Counted from the first letter of the stretch, positions 26,317 through 37,084 are shown. The stretch is DNA of 64,000 nucleotides from Clostridium muellerianum (GCF_012926525.1 NZ_JABBNI010000013.1:62001-126000), one strand, 5' to 3'. Made by a program: numbers and translations. Notes: generated from the letters alone by a model not told the origin.

Positions 26317-27468
26317 TTATAAGTCTTTTGCAATATTCTCTAATTCAGTTGCCATAGCTGATAATTCTTCAACACTAGCAGAAATCTCTTCTGTAGCAGA
26401 AGCTTGTTCTTCACTTGCTACTAAGGATTCACCACTTTCCTTACCAATTTCATTTATTTTATTTTTTATCTCTTCAGTTAATACTTTAATTTGAGGTACA
26501 GTTTCTTTTGATTGTGTGGATAGTTGTCTAATTTCATTAGCTACAACTGAAAAACCTCGTCCCAGTTCTCCTGCACGTGCTGCCTCTATGGAAGCATTGA
26601 GCCCAAGCATATTTGATTGACTAGCTACTGAAGAAATAAATTCAGAAATACTATTTATTTTTTCTAAAACTTCACCAACAGAACTTACATGATTATATAA
26701 GTTTTGTCCATTTTCATGTATATTTGTTGCACTGGAAGCCAGCTGTTCAACAGTTGCAGCTATACCATTTAAACTTGTCGATAAATTTCCAGCAATACCT
26801 TTTAATTTGCTGGAAGCACTTTTAGGAACCACAACACCAAGGGTTGCTACTATATTTTTACCTGTATCTTCATCATATAATGGATGATTTGCTACATAAA
26901 CAGGAACACCATAACGCGCTGCATCTATTTCTCTTACCTGAGCTTTTCCAGAATGAATAGTTTGATATGCAATGTCTGTTTCCTTTAATTCATAACCTAC
27001 ATGCATATTAGGTAAAGTAAACTTTTTAGAACCTTGAACATATGCTATTTTAGTTAAATCGGACATATATAGAAAAGATCCTTCTGGAAATAGTTCAGTC
27101 ACTATAGATGCAAAATTTGGAAAGCTGGCGGCAACTGGATGAAGCCTTGGTAGTATTATAGAAAATGCACCTACTGATGTATCTGAATCATCAACAAGAG
27201 GGACTGCAATGGTAATTAATCTTTGTCCATATTTTTCTCTTGGTACCTTTTCATTTAGAATTTTTCTTTCATTCATAGCTCTTACGGCAATAGCAGTTTC
27301 AGATACATTGGAACCTTCTTTAAATATATCCATATCAAACTTTTTTGAAGCTACTTTCCACTTTATTGTACGATTTTCAATGAATAGAAACATTATGCCA
27401 GTTGAAAATGCTTCAACTTCTAATTCGGCAATTAATTTTAAAACGTCCTCATGTTTGATATTAATCAT
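26317..27468 (-). CDS. Soluble methyl-accepting chemotaxis protein
   Basis: 383 residues, no membrane helix. Residues about 1-215 form a globular sensor (PAS/Cache-like; contains [20 protein letters not shown] and [13 protein letters not shown]). Residues 220-383 are a short signalling coiled coil with tip [20 protein letters not shown] near 290 and the terminal [20 protein letters not shown]. It should sense a cytoplasmic signal and act on CheA. RBS AAGGAGG. It converges on the chemoreceptor/solute-binding fusion gene. Ligand unknown. Confidence 0.9.
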   Translation of the reverse strand: MINIKHEDVLKLIAELEVEAFSTGIMFLFIENRTIKWKVASKKFDMDIFKEGSNVSETAIAVRAMNERKILNEKVPREKYGQRLITIAVPLVDDSDTSVGAFSIILPRLHPVAASFPNFASIVTELFPEGSFLYMSDLTKIAYVQGSKKFTLPNMHVGYELKETDIAYQTIHSGKAQVREIDAARYGVPVYVANHPLYDEDTGKNIVATLGVVVPKSASSKLKGIAGNLSTSLNGIAATVEQLASSATNIHENGQNLYNHVSSVGEVLEKINSISEFISSVASQSNMLGLNASIEAARAGELGRGFSVVANEIRQLSTQSKETVPQIKVLTEEIKNKINEIGKESGESLVASEEQASATEEISASVEELSAMATELENIAKDL

Positions 27469-27646
27469 AATATCCTCCTTATAACAATAATTCTAAATTT
27501 AGATAAAATTCTGATACTTTTATTTAATTATATCAAAATTCTACAATCAAGTACAAGATTTTATTATACATATCTTAAATATGAAATTAAGAAGTAATAA
27601 ATTTTTACTATAAAATATTGTTTAATTTTGGAGGATATGTTTGAAA

Positions 27647-28933
27647 CTACTGTAAATTCAATATATAATCTAAAACAGGATCTTTCTTATTTACATAATC
27701 TTTTATGGATATTTCAATTGTCTTATCTGGTATAAAAGTGTTTAAGTTACCATCCATACTGCCTTCTTTATTACTTTCATTAAGTTCATCAGCTTCATTA
27801 AACTGTGTAGAATATCCTAGCTCTATTTTTGAATTAGGAAGAGTAAGATGTTTCACAGCACCATAATGACTAGGCTTAGCACTAGTAGATTCACCTACAA
27901 AGGTTGCATTAGTTTGTTTCTTTAAAAGAACTGTGTCAACCATAGCTGCAGAAAAGGTCCTTCTTCCAACTATAACAAATAAACTATTTTTATTATTTAG
28001 CTTATTATTTTTTAATTTATCTATTATAGGAGTTATATACTTATCTTTACCACCTCCATTATCTCTCATATCAATTACAAATTTATCTACAGGATGATTA
28101 TCCATAAACTTTAACATGTCAGCTATAAAATCTTCTATTTTAGGAGTTTTTTCGTCATTATCTAGTAAACACCTATTGTATTTAAAATATAAAGTTTTTT
28201 CTTTTTCTAAATACTTGTACCAATAGTTTGACTCTGGTTTTTGCATATATAAAGGATAGGAGCTGTCATAGGACTGATTTACAATTAGCTTGTCACCTTT
28301 GCCTCTATCTATAGCTTTTATATTAATATCAAAGCTTTCTCCCTTATCATTTTCAAAGGTAAATACTGCTTTTTCTATATCTTTAGTAATTTTAATTCCA
28401 TGAAGAATTTCAGGATTTGATAAATAATTAGGTATACTTTTTTTAATCATTCCTTCATTTTCAGCAACAATTAAAGGAATAATTGCTTGTTTAACTTTTT
28501 CTATATCTATTCCGTTAATCTTCACAAGCTTTAAGTAAAGAGCCTCTTTATATTGACTAGTGGTATTAATTACATATATTCCATCCTTAAAGTAATAAAA
28601 TTGTATAGGATATGTTTTAGAAAATTCCTTATAAGCAGTGGAGTGTGCATCTCCAATAGACGCCATTATTTTATAGATTCCAGCTACAATCTCATCATCG
28701 TTTGATTTATCTACAGAGTTTTTCAAGTTGCTTATATCCTTATGAAATTGTTCTTTACTAATTTTAAAAAATAAATTTGTATGCTTTTTAGGAAGAGCTT
28801 CTTCTAAATAACTTAAATCTTTTTTCCACTTAGCATTTCTATCTCCACCTAAATATTGGGATTCGCAGCCAGTAGAAAATATAATTGAAAAAATTAAAAC
28901 AAAACAAAAACTAATTTTTATAAATTTACTCAT
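27647..28933 (-). CDS. S41 peptidase-like lipoprotein
   Basis: 428 residues. Signal peptide ending in lipobox STGC. The C-terminal half resembles the S41 (tail-specific protease) fold: DMRDNGGGKD, catalytic-type Ser in GRRTFSAA and Lys in GESTSAKPSHYG. No PDZ domain is obvious. A paralogue of the same design lies at 41335-42636 and shares LPKKHxNLFF near the N-terminus. Last gene of an operon with an ABC transporter, so it may act on peptides or envelope proteins in that defence. The substrate is unknown. Confidence 0.82.
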   Translation of the reverse strand: MSKFIKISFCFVLIFSIIFSTGCESQYLGGDRNAKWKKDLSYLEEALPKKHTNLFFKISKEQFHKDISNLKNSVDKSNDDEIVAGIYKIMASIGDAHSTAYKEFSKTYPIQFYYFKDGIYVINTTSQYKEALYLKLVKINGIDIEKVKQAIIPLIVAENEGMIKKSIPNYLSNPEILHGIKITKDIEKAVFTFENDKGESFDINIKAIDRGKGDKLIVNQSYDSSYPLYMQKPESNYWYKYLEKEKTLYFKYNRCLLDNDEKTPKIEDFIADMLKFMDNHPVDKFVIDMRDNGGGKDKYITPIIDKLKNNKLNNKNSLFVIVGRRTFSAAMVDTVLLKKQTNATFVGESTSAKPSHYGAVKHLTLPNSKIELGYSTQFNEADELNESNKEGSMDGNLNTFIPDKTIEISIKDYVNKKDPVLDYILNLQ

Positions 28934-28960
28934 TGTTGAACTCCTTTTTGTATAAAAAAT

Positions 28961-29686
28961 CTAATCTATCTCTTTCTTATTGAATTCATAGATACAAATT
29001 GGCATAAATATAATAAAACAAAAGACTGTAGAAAATATAATATGATTAAGATTAATATCTTTATTAAAGTAAAAATATTGTGTAGAAATATAAGGTGCCA
29101 TTAAAGGAATATAGTCAGCATAAGTGAAATTCATTCCTATAAAACCTGCTGTTATGAAGCTTAATATACCGTACACTGTTGGCATTATAATATTTTTAGT
29201 GATATTTCCAATTAATATTGGAATTGGAATTAATAAAAATTGAAATAGCATGGAAACTATATTAGCCTTTATGTAATTTATTATAGAAGCATATGAAGGC
29301 ACTATTCCATTTGCTATGTAGTAACTTAAACCTACAGATATACATTGAATAGAATAAACTAAAAAAATTAATGCATATATTGTAATCAATTTTGATATAA
29401 GAAGTTTCATTCTACTAATTGGATAAGAATATAATATGCTGGCAGTTTTATCTGTAAATTCTCTAGAGAATATATATCCAGCTATTAAAGAAAATAAAAC
29501 TGGATTTAATATTACAAGATTCATCTGTTCTATATTACATGCAAATTTTTCAAAGGGCATACTTATACCGATAACTAAATTTCCAATTATCATAAGTATA
29601 CTCATAACTATTCCAGCAATTAATGCTATAGATGAAATATAGGATTTTTTTAACTTTAAAAATTCTGAATATATTATATTTAACAT
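28961..29686 (-). CDS. ABC-2 type permease (bacitracin-type), second subunit
   Basis: 241 residues, six membrane helices. Contains SREFTDKTASILYSYPISRM, the coupling-helix region of BcrB-like permeases, and ends with a short charged tail (YEFNKKEID). Closely resembles the adjacent permease at 29706-30470, so the pair is a tandem duplication forming a heterodimer with the ATPase upstream. RBS CGGAGGAA. Probably removes membrane-active antibiotics such as bacitracin-like peptides. Confidence 0.87.
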   Translation of the reverse strand: MLNIIYSEFLKLKKSYISSIALIAGIVMSILMIIGNLVIGISMPFEKFACNIEQMNLVILNPVLFSLIAGYIFSREFTDKTASILYSYPISRMKLLISKLITIYALIFLVYSIQCISVGLSYYIANGIVPSYASIINYIKANIVSMLFQFLLIPIPILIGNITKNIIMPTVYGILSFITAGFIGMNFTYADYIPLMAPYISTQYFYFNKDINLNHIIFSTVFCFIIFMPICIYEFNKKEID

Positions 29687-29705
29687 TTAAATTCCTCCGT
29701 TAAAC

Positions 29706-30470
29706 TTAATTGACATCCATTTTATTGTAATGGTAAATAGATAAAAACATAAATATGCTGAAAGTGAGTATTGCACTTATGGTAGTTAATATAAAATCAA
29801 TGGGATCTCCTGCATGAAAATAATACATAGGAAGTATAGGTAGCATTAAAGGAGAAAACTGCATGTAAATAGCTGAATACACAGAACCTACAGCTACAGC
29901 GCACATACAAGAAAGGGCACCCAATACCCCATACACTACTGGAAAAATAATATTCTTTGTTATATTGGCAATTAATATGGGTATAGGCATTAATATAAAT
30001 TCCATTAATAATGAATATACGTTGACCTTCATATCTGTAGTAATAAAATTATTGGAAGGTAATTCATGCCAGGCTATGGATAAACTTAAATACATAGCTA
30101 AGAATTGAACAACATATATAAACGAAATTATTATATATAAGGTTATTAATTTGCCTATAAATATTTTTGTTCTACTAATTGGGTAAGTATATATTATATT
30201 ATCTGTTTTATCAGCAAACTCTCTGGAGAAGATATATCCGGCAATTAAAGAGAATAAAACTGTATATAAGAAGCAAAAACAATTGACTTCTATATTGGCT
30301 CTGTAATCTTTAATGAGTGAATATTTTAAAACATTTGTAATACCACTATAATCATTTGAAAGTGACACAATAAATGCAATTGAAGGTAAAAAAACTGAAG
30401 TAATTACTGCTATAGTAAACAAATAGGATTTTTTTAGCTTTAAAATTTCAGAGTATATTATATTAAACAT
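29706..30470 (-). CDS. ABC-2 type permease (bacitracin-type), first subunit
   Basis: 254 residues, six membrane helices, with SREFADKTDNIIYTYPISRT in the same place as its neighbour. It starts directly at the end of the ATPase gene and has RBS AGGAGG. Together they form a BcrAB-type transporter. Antibiotic-resistance role is inferred from family and from the two-component system upstream. Confidence 0.87.
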   Translation of the reverse strand: MFNIIYSEILKLKKSYLFTIAVITSVFLPSIAFIVSLSNDYSGITNVLKYSLIKDYRANIEVNCFCFLYTVLFSLIAGYIFSREFADKTDNIIYTYPISRTKIFIGKLITLYIIISFIYVVQFLAMYLSLSIAWHELPSNNFITTDMKVNVYSLLMEFILMPIPILIANITKNIIFPVVYGVLGALSCMCAVAVGSVYSAIYMQFSPLMLPILPMYYFHAGDPIDFILTTISAILTFSIFMFLSIYHYNKMDVN

Positions 30471-31382
30471 TTAATTTCCTCCTGTAAGTCTTAAGAAATA
30501 ATCTTCTAAGCTGTCTGCTTTTAAACATATCTCATCTACAAATAAGTCATTTGAAATTAAAGTTTTATTTATATTTGAAGCTTCTTGAAGTTTTTCATAA
30601 ACCCTTAAATTATTTTTTTCCCATATTACAAAGTCTTTTATATCTAATTTTTGTTCTAAAATAAAAGAAGCTTTTTTGTCATCATTCACCTTAATATTGA
30701 TATAATGCCTGTTCCTTTTTTGTAACTCATCATAAGGTACTTCTTCTAAAAGTTCACCTTTATGAATTATTCCAATCTTATTCGCCATTTGCTGAATTTC
30801 ACTTAATATATGGCTAGATATTAAAAAAGTAATACCTTGTTTATGTGATAAATCAATAATTAATTCCCTAATTTCCTTTATTCCCATAGGGTCAAGTCCA
30901 TTGGTAGGCTCGTCTAATATTAAAAATTCTGGATGATGTAAAAGAGCTCTGGCTATTCCAAGTCTTTGTTTCATACCAAGAGAAAATTCCTTTACTTTTT
31001 TATTCTTTACATCCTCTATTCCTACTATTTTTAGAGAATCTACTATACAAGTTTTTTCTTGTATTCCCATCATTCTTCTATGTATTTCAAGATTTTCTTT
31101 TGCTGTTAAATTAGGATAAAAACCTGGATATTCTATCATCGATCCTATTCTTTGAAGTAGGTTTCTGTTTTTTGGTGAAGCTTTTTGAGAAAATAATTCC
31201 ACTTCTCCTGAAGTTGCTTTTATAAGTCCCATAACCATTCTTATAGTAGTAGTTTTACCGGCCCCATTTTGTCCAAGAAAGCCATATATATCTCCCTTTT
31301 CAATAGTCATATTCAAATTTTTAACTGCAGAAAAATTTTTAAATTCTTTGGTTAGATTATAAGTTTTTAGAATATTATTCAT
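30471..31382 (-). CDS. Bacitracin-type ABC transporter ATPase (BcrA-like)
   Basis: 303 residues. Walker A GQNGAGKTT, signature EFSLGMKQRLGIARAL, Walker B LILDEPTNGLDPMG, switch His in SSHILS; an extra C-terminal domain of about 85 residues (after residue 215) is typical of BcrA. RBS AGGAGGG. It heads an operon with two permeases and an S41-like lipoprotein. Phased direct repeats upstream (31520-31547) suggest control by the response regulator at 32658. Confidence 0.9.
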   Translation of the reverse strand: MNNILKTYNLTKEFKNFSAVKNLNMTIEKGDIYGFLGQNGAGKTTTIRMVMGLIKATSGEVELFSQKASPKNRNLLQRIGSMIEYPGFYPNLTAKENLEIHRRMMGIQEKTCIVDSLKIVGIEDVKNKKVKEFSLGMKQRLGIARALLHHPEFLILDEPTNGLDPMGIKEIRELIIDLSHKQGITFLISSHILSEIQQMANKIGIIHKGELLEEVPYDELQKRNRHYINIKVNDDKKASFILEQKLDIKDFVIWEKNNLRVYEKLQEASNINKTLISNDLFVDEICLKADSLEDYFLRLTGGN

Positions 31383-31519
31383 ATTACCCTCCTATATAGC
31401 GCAGAGATATTCTCTTTGCCACTTATTCAAATTTTGTTGACAGTAAAGAATTCTCTTGCTGCCTATAAACTAGTCTGAAATATTAAATTTTCTTTCTATA
31501 TATAATATACAATATAATC

Positions 31520-31547
31520 CTTACACCCATTTTACATAGATCTTACA
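31520..31547 (-). promoter_or_regulatory. Three 11-bp-phased TGTAAR direct repeats upstream of the BcrA-like gene
   Basis: On the minus strand TGTAAG, TGTAAA and TGTAAG follow each other; plus-strand starts are 31520, 31531 and 31542, exactly 11 bases apart. The proximal copy TGTAAG could serve as a poor -35, with TATATA 17 bases on as -10. This is the classic layout of an OmpR/PhoB-type activated promoter. Confidence 0.6.
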
Positions 31548-31669
31548 ATTTTCTTAAATTTAATTATCTGCTTTCATTTTCTGTATCTAATTGTATTTCT
31601 TCAGAAATTCTTTAGATTTGCTTTTTTGTATTAATTAAATTTTGCTAAAAGTATTGATTCAAATGCTCT

Positions 31670-31699
31670 AAAAGGTAGCCCACATGGACTACCTTTTTT
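31670..31699 (-). terminator. Terminator of the two-component system
   Basis: AAAAGGTAG pairs with CTACCTTTT around a 10-base loop, followed on the minus strand by a T-run. It separates the kinase gene from the transporter operon, which therefore needs its own promoter. Confidence 0.8.
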
Positions 31700-31738
31700 A
31701 ATCATGAATTTTAAGTAAAGTATTTCTTATAGTTATTT

Positions 31739-32656
31739 TCAATTGATAGGTAATGTAAATGTAAAAGCTGTTTTTTCGTAAGGAGTACTGCTTACCGAGA
31801 TAGTCCCTCCTAAAGATTCTACTAATTTTTTTGCTATAGAAAGCCCCAATCCACTGCTTTTTAAATTTAATTTTCTTGATTTTTCAACAGTATATAGTCT
31901 ATCAAATACATAATCTATTTCTTCTTTAGGTATTCCTGCTCCATTATCCCATATAGATATAAAAACATTGTTCTTATCATAAGTTAAATTAACACCTATC
32001 AGGGTACCTTCAGATCCATATTTCAAAGAATTATTTATAAGATTACTTAGTATCCTATTTACTGCTTTTTCATCCCCAAAAGCATATATATCTTCTTCTG
32101 GAATATTTATTTGTGGCTCCATATTACGTTTCTTTAATTCATTAAAAAATGATATTATATTTTGCCTTATAATTTCAGAGACATTTATTTTTTTTATTTC
32201 AAAGTTAACATCTTTTGAATCTAGCTTGGAAACTTGAAAGAACTCTTCCATAAGGCTATATAAATGATTACCCTTATTGTAAACTATTTTTATATATTCT
32301 TTTTTTTCTTCTTCACTTAAAGTATTATCATTAAGCACAAGTTCTATATATCCAAGCATTGAGGTTAATGGAGTTCTAAGATCATGTGATATGTTAGATA
32401 TCATTTTTTTTATTGAATCTTCATTTACTTTACTTTTTTTAAATATTTTTTGCATTTTCATAATTAAGCTATTTATTTTTATGCATAATGTATTTAAAGG
32501 TTTTATATGATTTTGAAGTCTTATTCTCTGATTGAAGTTTCCCTGCACAACTTCATCTATTGTTTTGCTTATGTAGTTTATCTTTTTAATCAGTAATACT
32601 ATTAAAATTATAAGAAACATTACTATAATATTCAAAATATATACCAATAACTTCAT
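31739..32656 (-). CDS. Sensor histidine kinase of the bacitracin-type module
   Basis: About 305 residues from the ATG at 32656, one base after the regulator's stop; an in-frame ATG at 32680 lies inside that gene. One membrane helix at residues 2-24 and almost no extracellular part, then HAMP-like linker, HisKA with ISHDLRTPLTSMLGY, and ATPase boxes NLINNSLKYG, SIWDNGAGIPKEE and SSGLGLSIAK. Lacking a sensor domain, it probably reads the transporter's activity or membrane state, as BceS does with BceAB. Confidence 0.9.
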   Translation of the reverse strand: MKLLVYILNIIVMFLIILIVLLIKKINYISKTIDEVVQGNFNQRIRLQNHIKPLNTLCIKINSLIMKMQKIFKKSKVNEDSIKKMISNISHDLRTPLTSMLGYIELVLNDNTLSEEEKKEYIKIVYNKGNHLYSLMEEFFQVSKLDSKDVNFEIKKINVSEIIRQNIISFFNELKKRNMEPQINIPEEDIYAFGDEKAVNRILSNLINNSLKYGSEGTLIGVNLTYDKNNVFISIWDNGAGIPKEEIDYVFDRLYTVEKSRKLNLKSSGLGLSIAKKLVESLGGTISVSSTPYEKTAFTFTLPIN

Positions 32657-32657
32657 T

Positions 32658-33353
32658 TTATTCACCAAGCTTATAACCAATTCCCCATACAGTGACTATG
32701 TATTTAGGATCATTAAGGTTGTCCTCAATTTTATTTCTTAATCTCTTTATATGTACCATTACAGTATTATCATCATTTACATATTCATTCTTCCAAACAT
32801 TATTAAATATTTGAGCTTTAGTAAATACTCTATCAGGATTTTCAAGAAAGAATTTTAAAAGTTCAAATTCTATATGGGTTAAATTTAACTCTTTATTTTC
32901 TTTAAATACTTTATAATTTGAAGTATCTAATTTCAATTTATCATAGGTTAGAACAGAATTATGTTTATCTTCATTGTAATAAACGTATCTTCTAAGTTGA
33001 GCTTTAACTCTTGCAACCAATTCTCTTGTTGAAAATGGTTTAACCATATAGTCATCAGCACCCATACCTAGTCCGATAATTCTATCTGTTTCTTCATCCT
33101 TAGCTGAAAGAATAATAACTGGAGCATTATTAACTGTTCTAATTTGTCTAAGTACTTCTATTCCATCAACATAAGGAAGCATTAAATCAAGTATTACTAG
33201 ATTAAAAGAGTTACTATATTTTTCAACAGCTTCTTTGCCATCAAAAAATTGAACTATATCGTAGCCTTCCTTTTTTAAAGAATGAAAAATTAAATTATTT
33301 ATTTCTTCATCATCTTCTACAATTAAAATTTTTGATTTTTCCAAATTTGACAC
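32658..33353 (-). CDS. OmpR-family response regulator of the bacitracin-type module
   Basis: 231 residues: receiver with acidic VEDDEE, phospho-acceptor Asp in LVILDLMLPYVDG and Lys in MVKPFST; winged-helix domain from about 130 ending TVWGIGYKLGE. Annotated from GTG at 33353; a TTG three codons later has a better-placed AGGTG site and may be the true start (MEKSKILIVEDDEE). It sits upstream of the kinase with one base between them. Likely activates the BcrA-like operon. Confidence 0.9.
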   Translation of the reverse strand: MSNLEKSKILIVEDDEEINNLIFHSLKKEGYDIVQFFDGKEAVEKYSNSFNLVILDLMLPYVDGIEVLRQIRTVNNAPVIILSAKDEETDRIIGLGMGADDYMVKPFSTRELVARVKAQLRRYVYYNEDKHNSVLTYDKLKLDTSNYKVFKENKELNLTHIEFELLKFFLENPDRVFTKAQIFNNVWKNEYVNDDNTVMVHIKRLRNKIEDNLNDPKYIVTVWGIGYKLGE

Positions 33354-33675
33354 CTACTTTAAGCTTATTTATAAGATTTTGATGGGACTATTAACACAAT
33401 CAAAACCTCATTTTACATGGTTAATTTAAGAGATATGATACTAACAAAGTTTTAAGTATTGAAAAAATGTTTAATACAGAAGTATAAAAACTTTTTTCTT
33501 TATTATAACATAATCATTTTTTTCATATGAAGTAAAGTGCAAAATTGCTAAAGAAAATAAAATTCATAAACGCATAATAAGATTAGAAGAAGAGGACACT
33601 AAAAATAGCTTCATTATTTTTATATCAATAAACCTTAAGGCAGCCATTAGATAAAGATAGGAGGAAAAGAGAGAT
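33354..33675. other. Divergent intergenic region, no gene seen
   Basis: 322 AT-rich bases between the response regulator and selO. A loose dyad TTTTGAT / ATCAAAA (about 33376-33406) lies upstream of the regulator. No riboswitch, RNA gene or small ORF with a good RBS was found. Confidence 0.35.
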
Positions 33676-35151
33676 ATGATAACAGAGACGAAAACAGTAG
33701 TAAAAGCAGGATGGAACTTAGACAATAGTTATGCACAATTGCCACAATCATTTTTTACAAGACTTAATCCAAACTCTGTATCTTCACCAAAGTTAATCAT
33801 TCTCAATCATCCACTTGCAAAGTCTTTGGGATTTAACTTTGAAAAGCTAAAAGATAATGAGGGTGCAGCTATATTTGCTGGAAATGAAATTCCTGAAGGA
33901 GCTGTACCTATTGCTCAAGCTTATGCAGGACATCAATTTGGACATTTTACCATGCTTGGAGATGGCAGGGCCTTACTGCTTGGTGAACAAATTACCCCAA
34001 AAGGACAACGATTTGATATTCAGCTTAAGGGCTCAGGTAGAACACCATATTCTCGTGGAGGAGATGGCAGAGCAGCGCTTGGACCTATGCTTAGAGAATA
34101 TATTATAAGTGAAGCAATGCATGAACTTAATATTCCCACAACCCGGAGTTTAGCAGTAGTTACAACTGGTGAAAAAGTATTTCGTGAAAAAGAAGAGATT
34201 GGTGCAATTCTTACACGTGTAGCTGCTAGTCACTTGCGCGTAGGTACTTTTCAATATGCTTCAAACTGGTGCAGTGTAGAGGAGCTTAGAGCACTAGCTG
34301 ATTATACATTAAAAAGACATTTTCCAGAGATTCATAATGATGAAGATCGCTATCTTTCTATGCTTGATGAAATAATTAGACGCCAGGCCTCGTTAATTGC
34401 TAAATGGCAGTTAGTTGGCTTTATCCACGGAGTTATGAATACAGATAATATGGCTATTAGTGGAGAAACCATTGATTATGGACCTTGTGCTTTTATGGAT
34501 AGCTATAATCCAGAAACAGTATTTAGCTCCATTGACATTTATGGACGATATGCCTATAGTAACCAGCCTAATATTGCTGCGTGGAATCTATCTAGATTAG
34601 CTGAAGCATTACTTCCACTTATCAGTGATAATGAGGAGCTGGCTGTAAAACTGGCAAAGGATGCTATTTCGAACTTTGATGATTTGTATCATAATAATTG
34701 GATAACAGGAATGAGGGCAAAACTTGGAATATTTAATATAGAAATAGAGGATGAAGCCCTTATTGGAAAACTACTTAGTATAATGGAGAAATATGGTGCA
34801 GACTATACAAATACATTCCGTGCATTAACTCTTAATAAATCGGATGATATGATGATATTTGATACTGAAGAATTTGTTAAGTGGCATGAAATGTGGCAGA
34901 CAAGGCTGGAGAGACAAAAGGAACCAAAGGAATCCTCATATAAGTTAATGAAAAGCAGCAACCCTGCAATAATTCCACGAAATCACAAAGTAGAAGAGGC
35001 ACTAGAAGCTGCAATAAATGGAGACTATAGTATAATGGAAAAACTTAATAATGTTCTTTCAAACCCGTTTGAATACTCTGCAAAGCAGGATGAATATGCT
35101 CTTCTTCCTAAGAAAAGAAATTGTGCTTATAGAACTTTTTGTGGTACTTAA
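33676..35151 (+). CDS. selO: SelO family protein adenylyltransferase (YdiU/UPF0061)
   Basis: 491 residues, full family length. Family hallmarks: [51 protein letters not shown], and the catalytic/metal segment [20 protein letters not shown]. SelO has an inverted pseudokinase fold and transfers AMP to protein hydroxyl groups in redox homeostasis. The C-terminus ends RTFCGT; the Cys is near where animal SelO has selenocysteine. RBS AGGAGG. Single gene followed by an amine oxidase gene. Confidence 0.95.
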   Translation: MITETKTVVKAGWNLDNSYAQLPQSFFTRLNPNSVSSPKLIILNHPLAKSLGFNFEKLKDNEGAAIFAGNEIPEGAVPIAQAYAGHQFGHFTMLGDGRALLLGEQITPKGQRFDIQLKGSGRTPYSRGGDGRAALGPMLREYIISEAMHELNIPTTRSLAVVTTGEKVFREKEEIGAILTRVAASHLRVGTFQYASNWCSVEELRALADYTLKRHFPEIHNDEDRYLSMLDEIIRRQASLIAKWQLVGFIHGVMNTDNMAISGETIDYGPCAFMDSYNPETVFSSIDIYGRYAYSNQPNIAAWNLSRLAEALLPLISDNEELAVKLAKDAISNFDDLYHNNWITGMRAKLGIFNIEIEDEALIGKLLSIMEKYGADYTNTFRALTLNKSDDMMIFDTEEFVKWHEMWQTRLERQKEPKESSYKLMKSSNPAIIPRNHKVEEALEAAINGDYSIMEKLNNVLSNPFEYSAKQDEYALLPKKRNCAYRTFCGT

Positions 35152-35363
35152 TATAAAGTAAACAAATTGGATAATTTTTAAGTATGATTTATATAAGAAA
35201 AACATCATAATTAGCAAGTTAAAGTAATAGATAAACTACACAATAATATGTGTATGGTTTATCTATTATTTTTATACATGGATATAATTTTAATTTTGGA
35301 ATTAGACATATAAAATTGAATATATATGTTATTAGGAGATATTTTGAGGAGTTGTAACGTTTT

Positions 35364-37040
35364 ATGGAGAGATATGGAATTGGTGTCCAACCATTAAATC
35401 CAACTAATGAACAAAGGTATGCATTACTAAAAAATGCATTACGTAAGTCAGATAGATTAGGAGATTTTAACAATATTATTAAACTTTTGAGTCCTCCATC
35501 AGATATTCTAAATTATGCGCATCCAGGTGAATTTAAACAAATTAAGGTAGGTATTATAGGCGGAGGTCTTGCTGGCATGTCAGCAGCTTTTGAACTTAGA
35601 AAACTTGGATTTGATATAACAGTATTTGATGCTCTAGAAGATAGAGTGGGAGGGAGAGTATATACTTACTATTTTGACGAAGATAAAAAGTTTTATGGTG
35701 AACTTGGTCCACTTAGGATTCCAGTGGCACATGAAACCACCTGGCATTATATTAATCTTTTTGGACTTGCTACACAGCCATTTATTCAAAACAATCCTAA
35801 TGCCTTTGTATATGTACAAGAAACAAGAGCTAGAAAAGATCCTAAAAGCATTGAAGAAAAGATTTATCCAAAATACAATTTAAGGCAAATAGAAAAAAAT
35901 ACGATCTGGCCCAAGCTTTATGAATATGCAGTGCATTTTTTCATGAATAAGCTGCATCCAGAAACAAGAGCTGAAATTTTAAAGATTCTTCCTGCATATG
36001 ATCCAAGTTACAATACTTTACTTAATATTAGCATTCGTCAAAATTTTGAAATGCTGGGGCTCAGTCATGATGCTATAGATATGATAGCAAGCGTTGATGC
36101 ATTTACAGGCGCATTAATTGATTTATCTTATAATGAGGTATTACAGGAGGATTATCCAGAAAATTTTTCTTATCTTTATAGAGTTGCTGGTGGCAATGTA
36201 AACTTGCCAATTGCATTTTACAAGTCTTTAACATCTAAAGTACCTAAAGAATATAGGATACCTCAAAATGAACTAGGAAAGGTGAACTGGAAAGGTGGCA
36301 GTCAGGTATTGGGAATATATAAAGCTGAAAATGAAAAAAAGGTTGTATTGAGATATAAAGGTAATAATATTAAAGGAGAAAGTGCAGAAGAATTTGACTA
36401 TGTTATTTGTGCTATTCCATTTACAACACTTTCAACTGTGGATATTTTGCCTTTCTTTAGTAATAGAAAAATGCAGGCAATAAGAGAAATAAATTATGTA
36501 GATGGACATAGAACCCTACTGTTATGTAAAAAGCGTTTTTGGGAAGAGGATACGGATTATGGAGGGATTGTAGGTGGTGTAACTAATACTGACCTATCTA
36601 TAACAAATATATTATATCCTTCAGATCATGCCATGATTGGGGCTAACCCAAATGAACCAGGAGTATTAACAGGTTCGTACAATTTAAACAAATATGCCAC
36701 ACATATAGGAAGTATAAGGGGAGATGCACATTTTAAGCAAGTTAAAAGACAGGTTGAGCAAGTTCACGGACTCCCTAGAAATTATTTGGATTCTATAGTA
36801 ACACAGTCAAAATTTCTTCATTGGAATAATGAAGAATGGTTTAGAGGGGCTGTAGCATTCTTTACACCAGAACAAAAAAGAATTTTTTCACATAATATTT
36901 TAAAACCAGAATATGATAATAGGGTATTCTTTGCTGGAGAGCATACTTCTGCAACACATGGTTGGATGCAAGGAGCTTTATTTAGTGGAAAGTTAGCTGC
37001 TAATAGATTAGCCTATAATGCTAAAATTAAAAAGAGATGA
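35364..37040 (+). CDS. FAD-dependent amine oxidase family protein
   Basis: 558 residues. An N-terminal extension of about 65 residues precedes the FAD-binding Rossmann motif VGIIGGGLAGMSAAFELRK, the ED-RVGGRVYTY motif, and the C-terminal FAD contact FFAGEHTSATHGWMQGAL. Matches bacterial flavin monoamine oxidases, which deaminate amines or L-amino acids with oxygen or another acceptor. GAGGAG lies 12 bases before ATG. No signal peptide. A terminator follows. The substrate is unclear; oxygen-dependent activity would be unusual in an anaerobe. Confidence 0.88.
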   Translation: MERYGIGVQPLNPTNEQRYALLKNALRKSDRLGDFNNIIKLLSPPSDILNYAHPGEFKQIKVGIIGGGLAGMSAAFELRKLGFDITVFDALEDRVGGRVYTYYFDEDKKFYGELGPLRIPVAHETTWHYINLFGLATQPFIQNNPNAFVYVQETRARKDPKSIEEKIYPKYNLRQIEKNTIWPKLYEYAVHFFMNKLHPETRAEILKILPAYDPSYNTLLNISIRQNFEMLGLSHDAIDMIASVDAFTGALIDLSYNEVLQEDYPENFSYLYRVAGGNVNLPIAFYKSLTSKVPKEYRIPQNELGKVNWKGGSQVLGIYKAENEKKVVLRYKGNNIKGESAEEFDYVICAIPFTTLSTVDILPFFSNRKMQAIREINYVDGHRTLLLCKKRFWEEDTDYGGIVGGVTNTDLSITNILYPSDHAMIGANPNEPGVLTGSYNLNKYATHIGSIRGDAHFKQVKRQVEQVHGLPRNYLDSIVTQSKFLHWNNEEWFRGAVAFFTPEQKRIFSHNILKPEYDNRVFFAGEHTSATHGWMQGALFSGKLAANRLAYNAKIKKR

Positions 37041-37052
37041 ATTATTTTACTT

Positions 37053-37084
37053 ACCGTGTTAGATTAATCTAATGCGGTTTTTTA
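37053..37084 (+). terminator. Terminator of the amine oxidase gene
   Basis: ACCG-TG-TTAGA pairs with TCTAA-TG-CGGT, followed by TTTTTT. The remaining bases to 37405 are AT-rich with no further feature seen. Confidence 0.8.
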
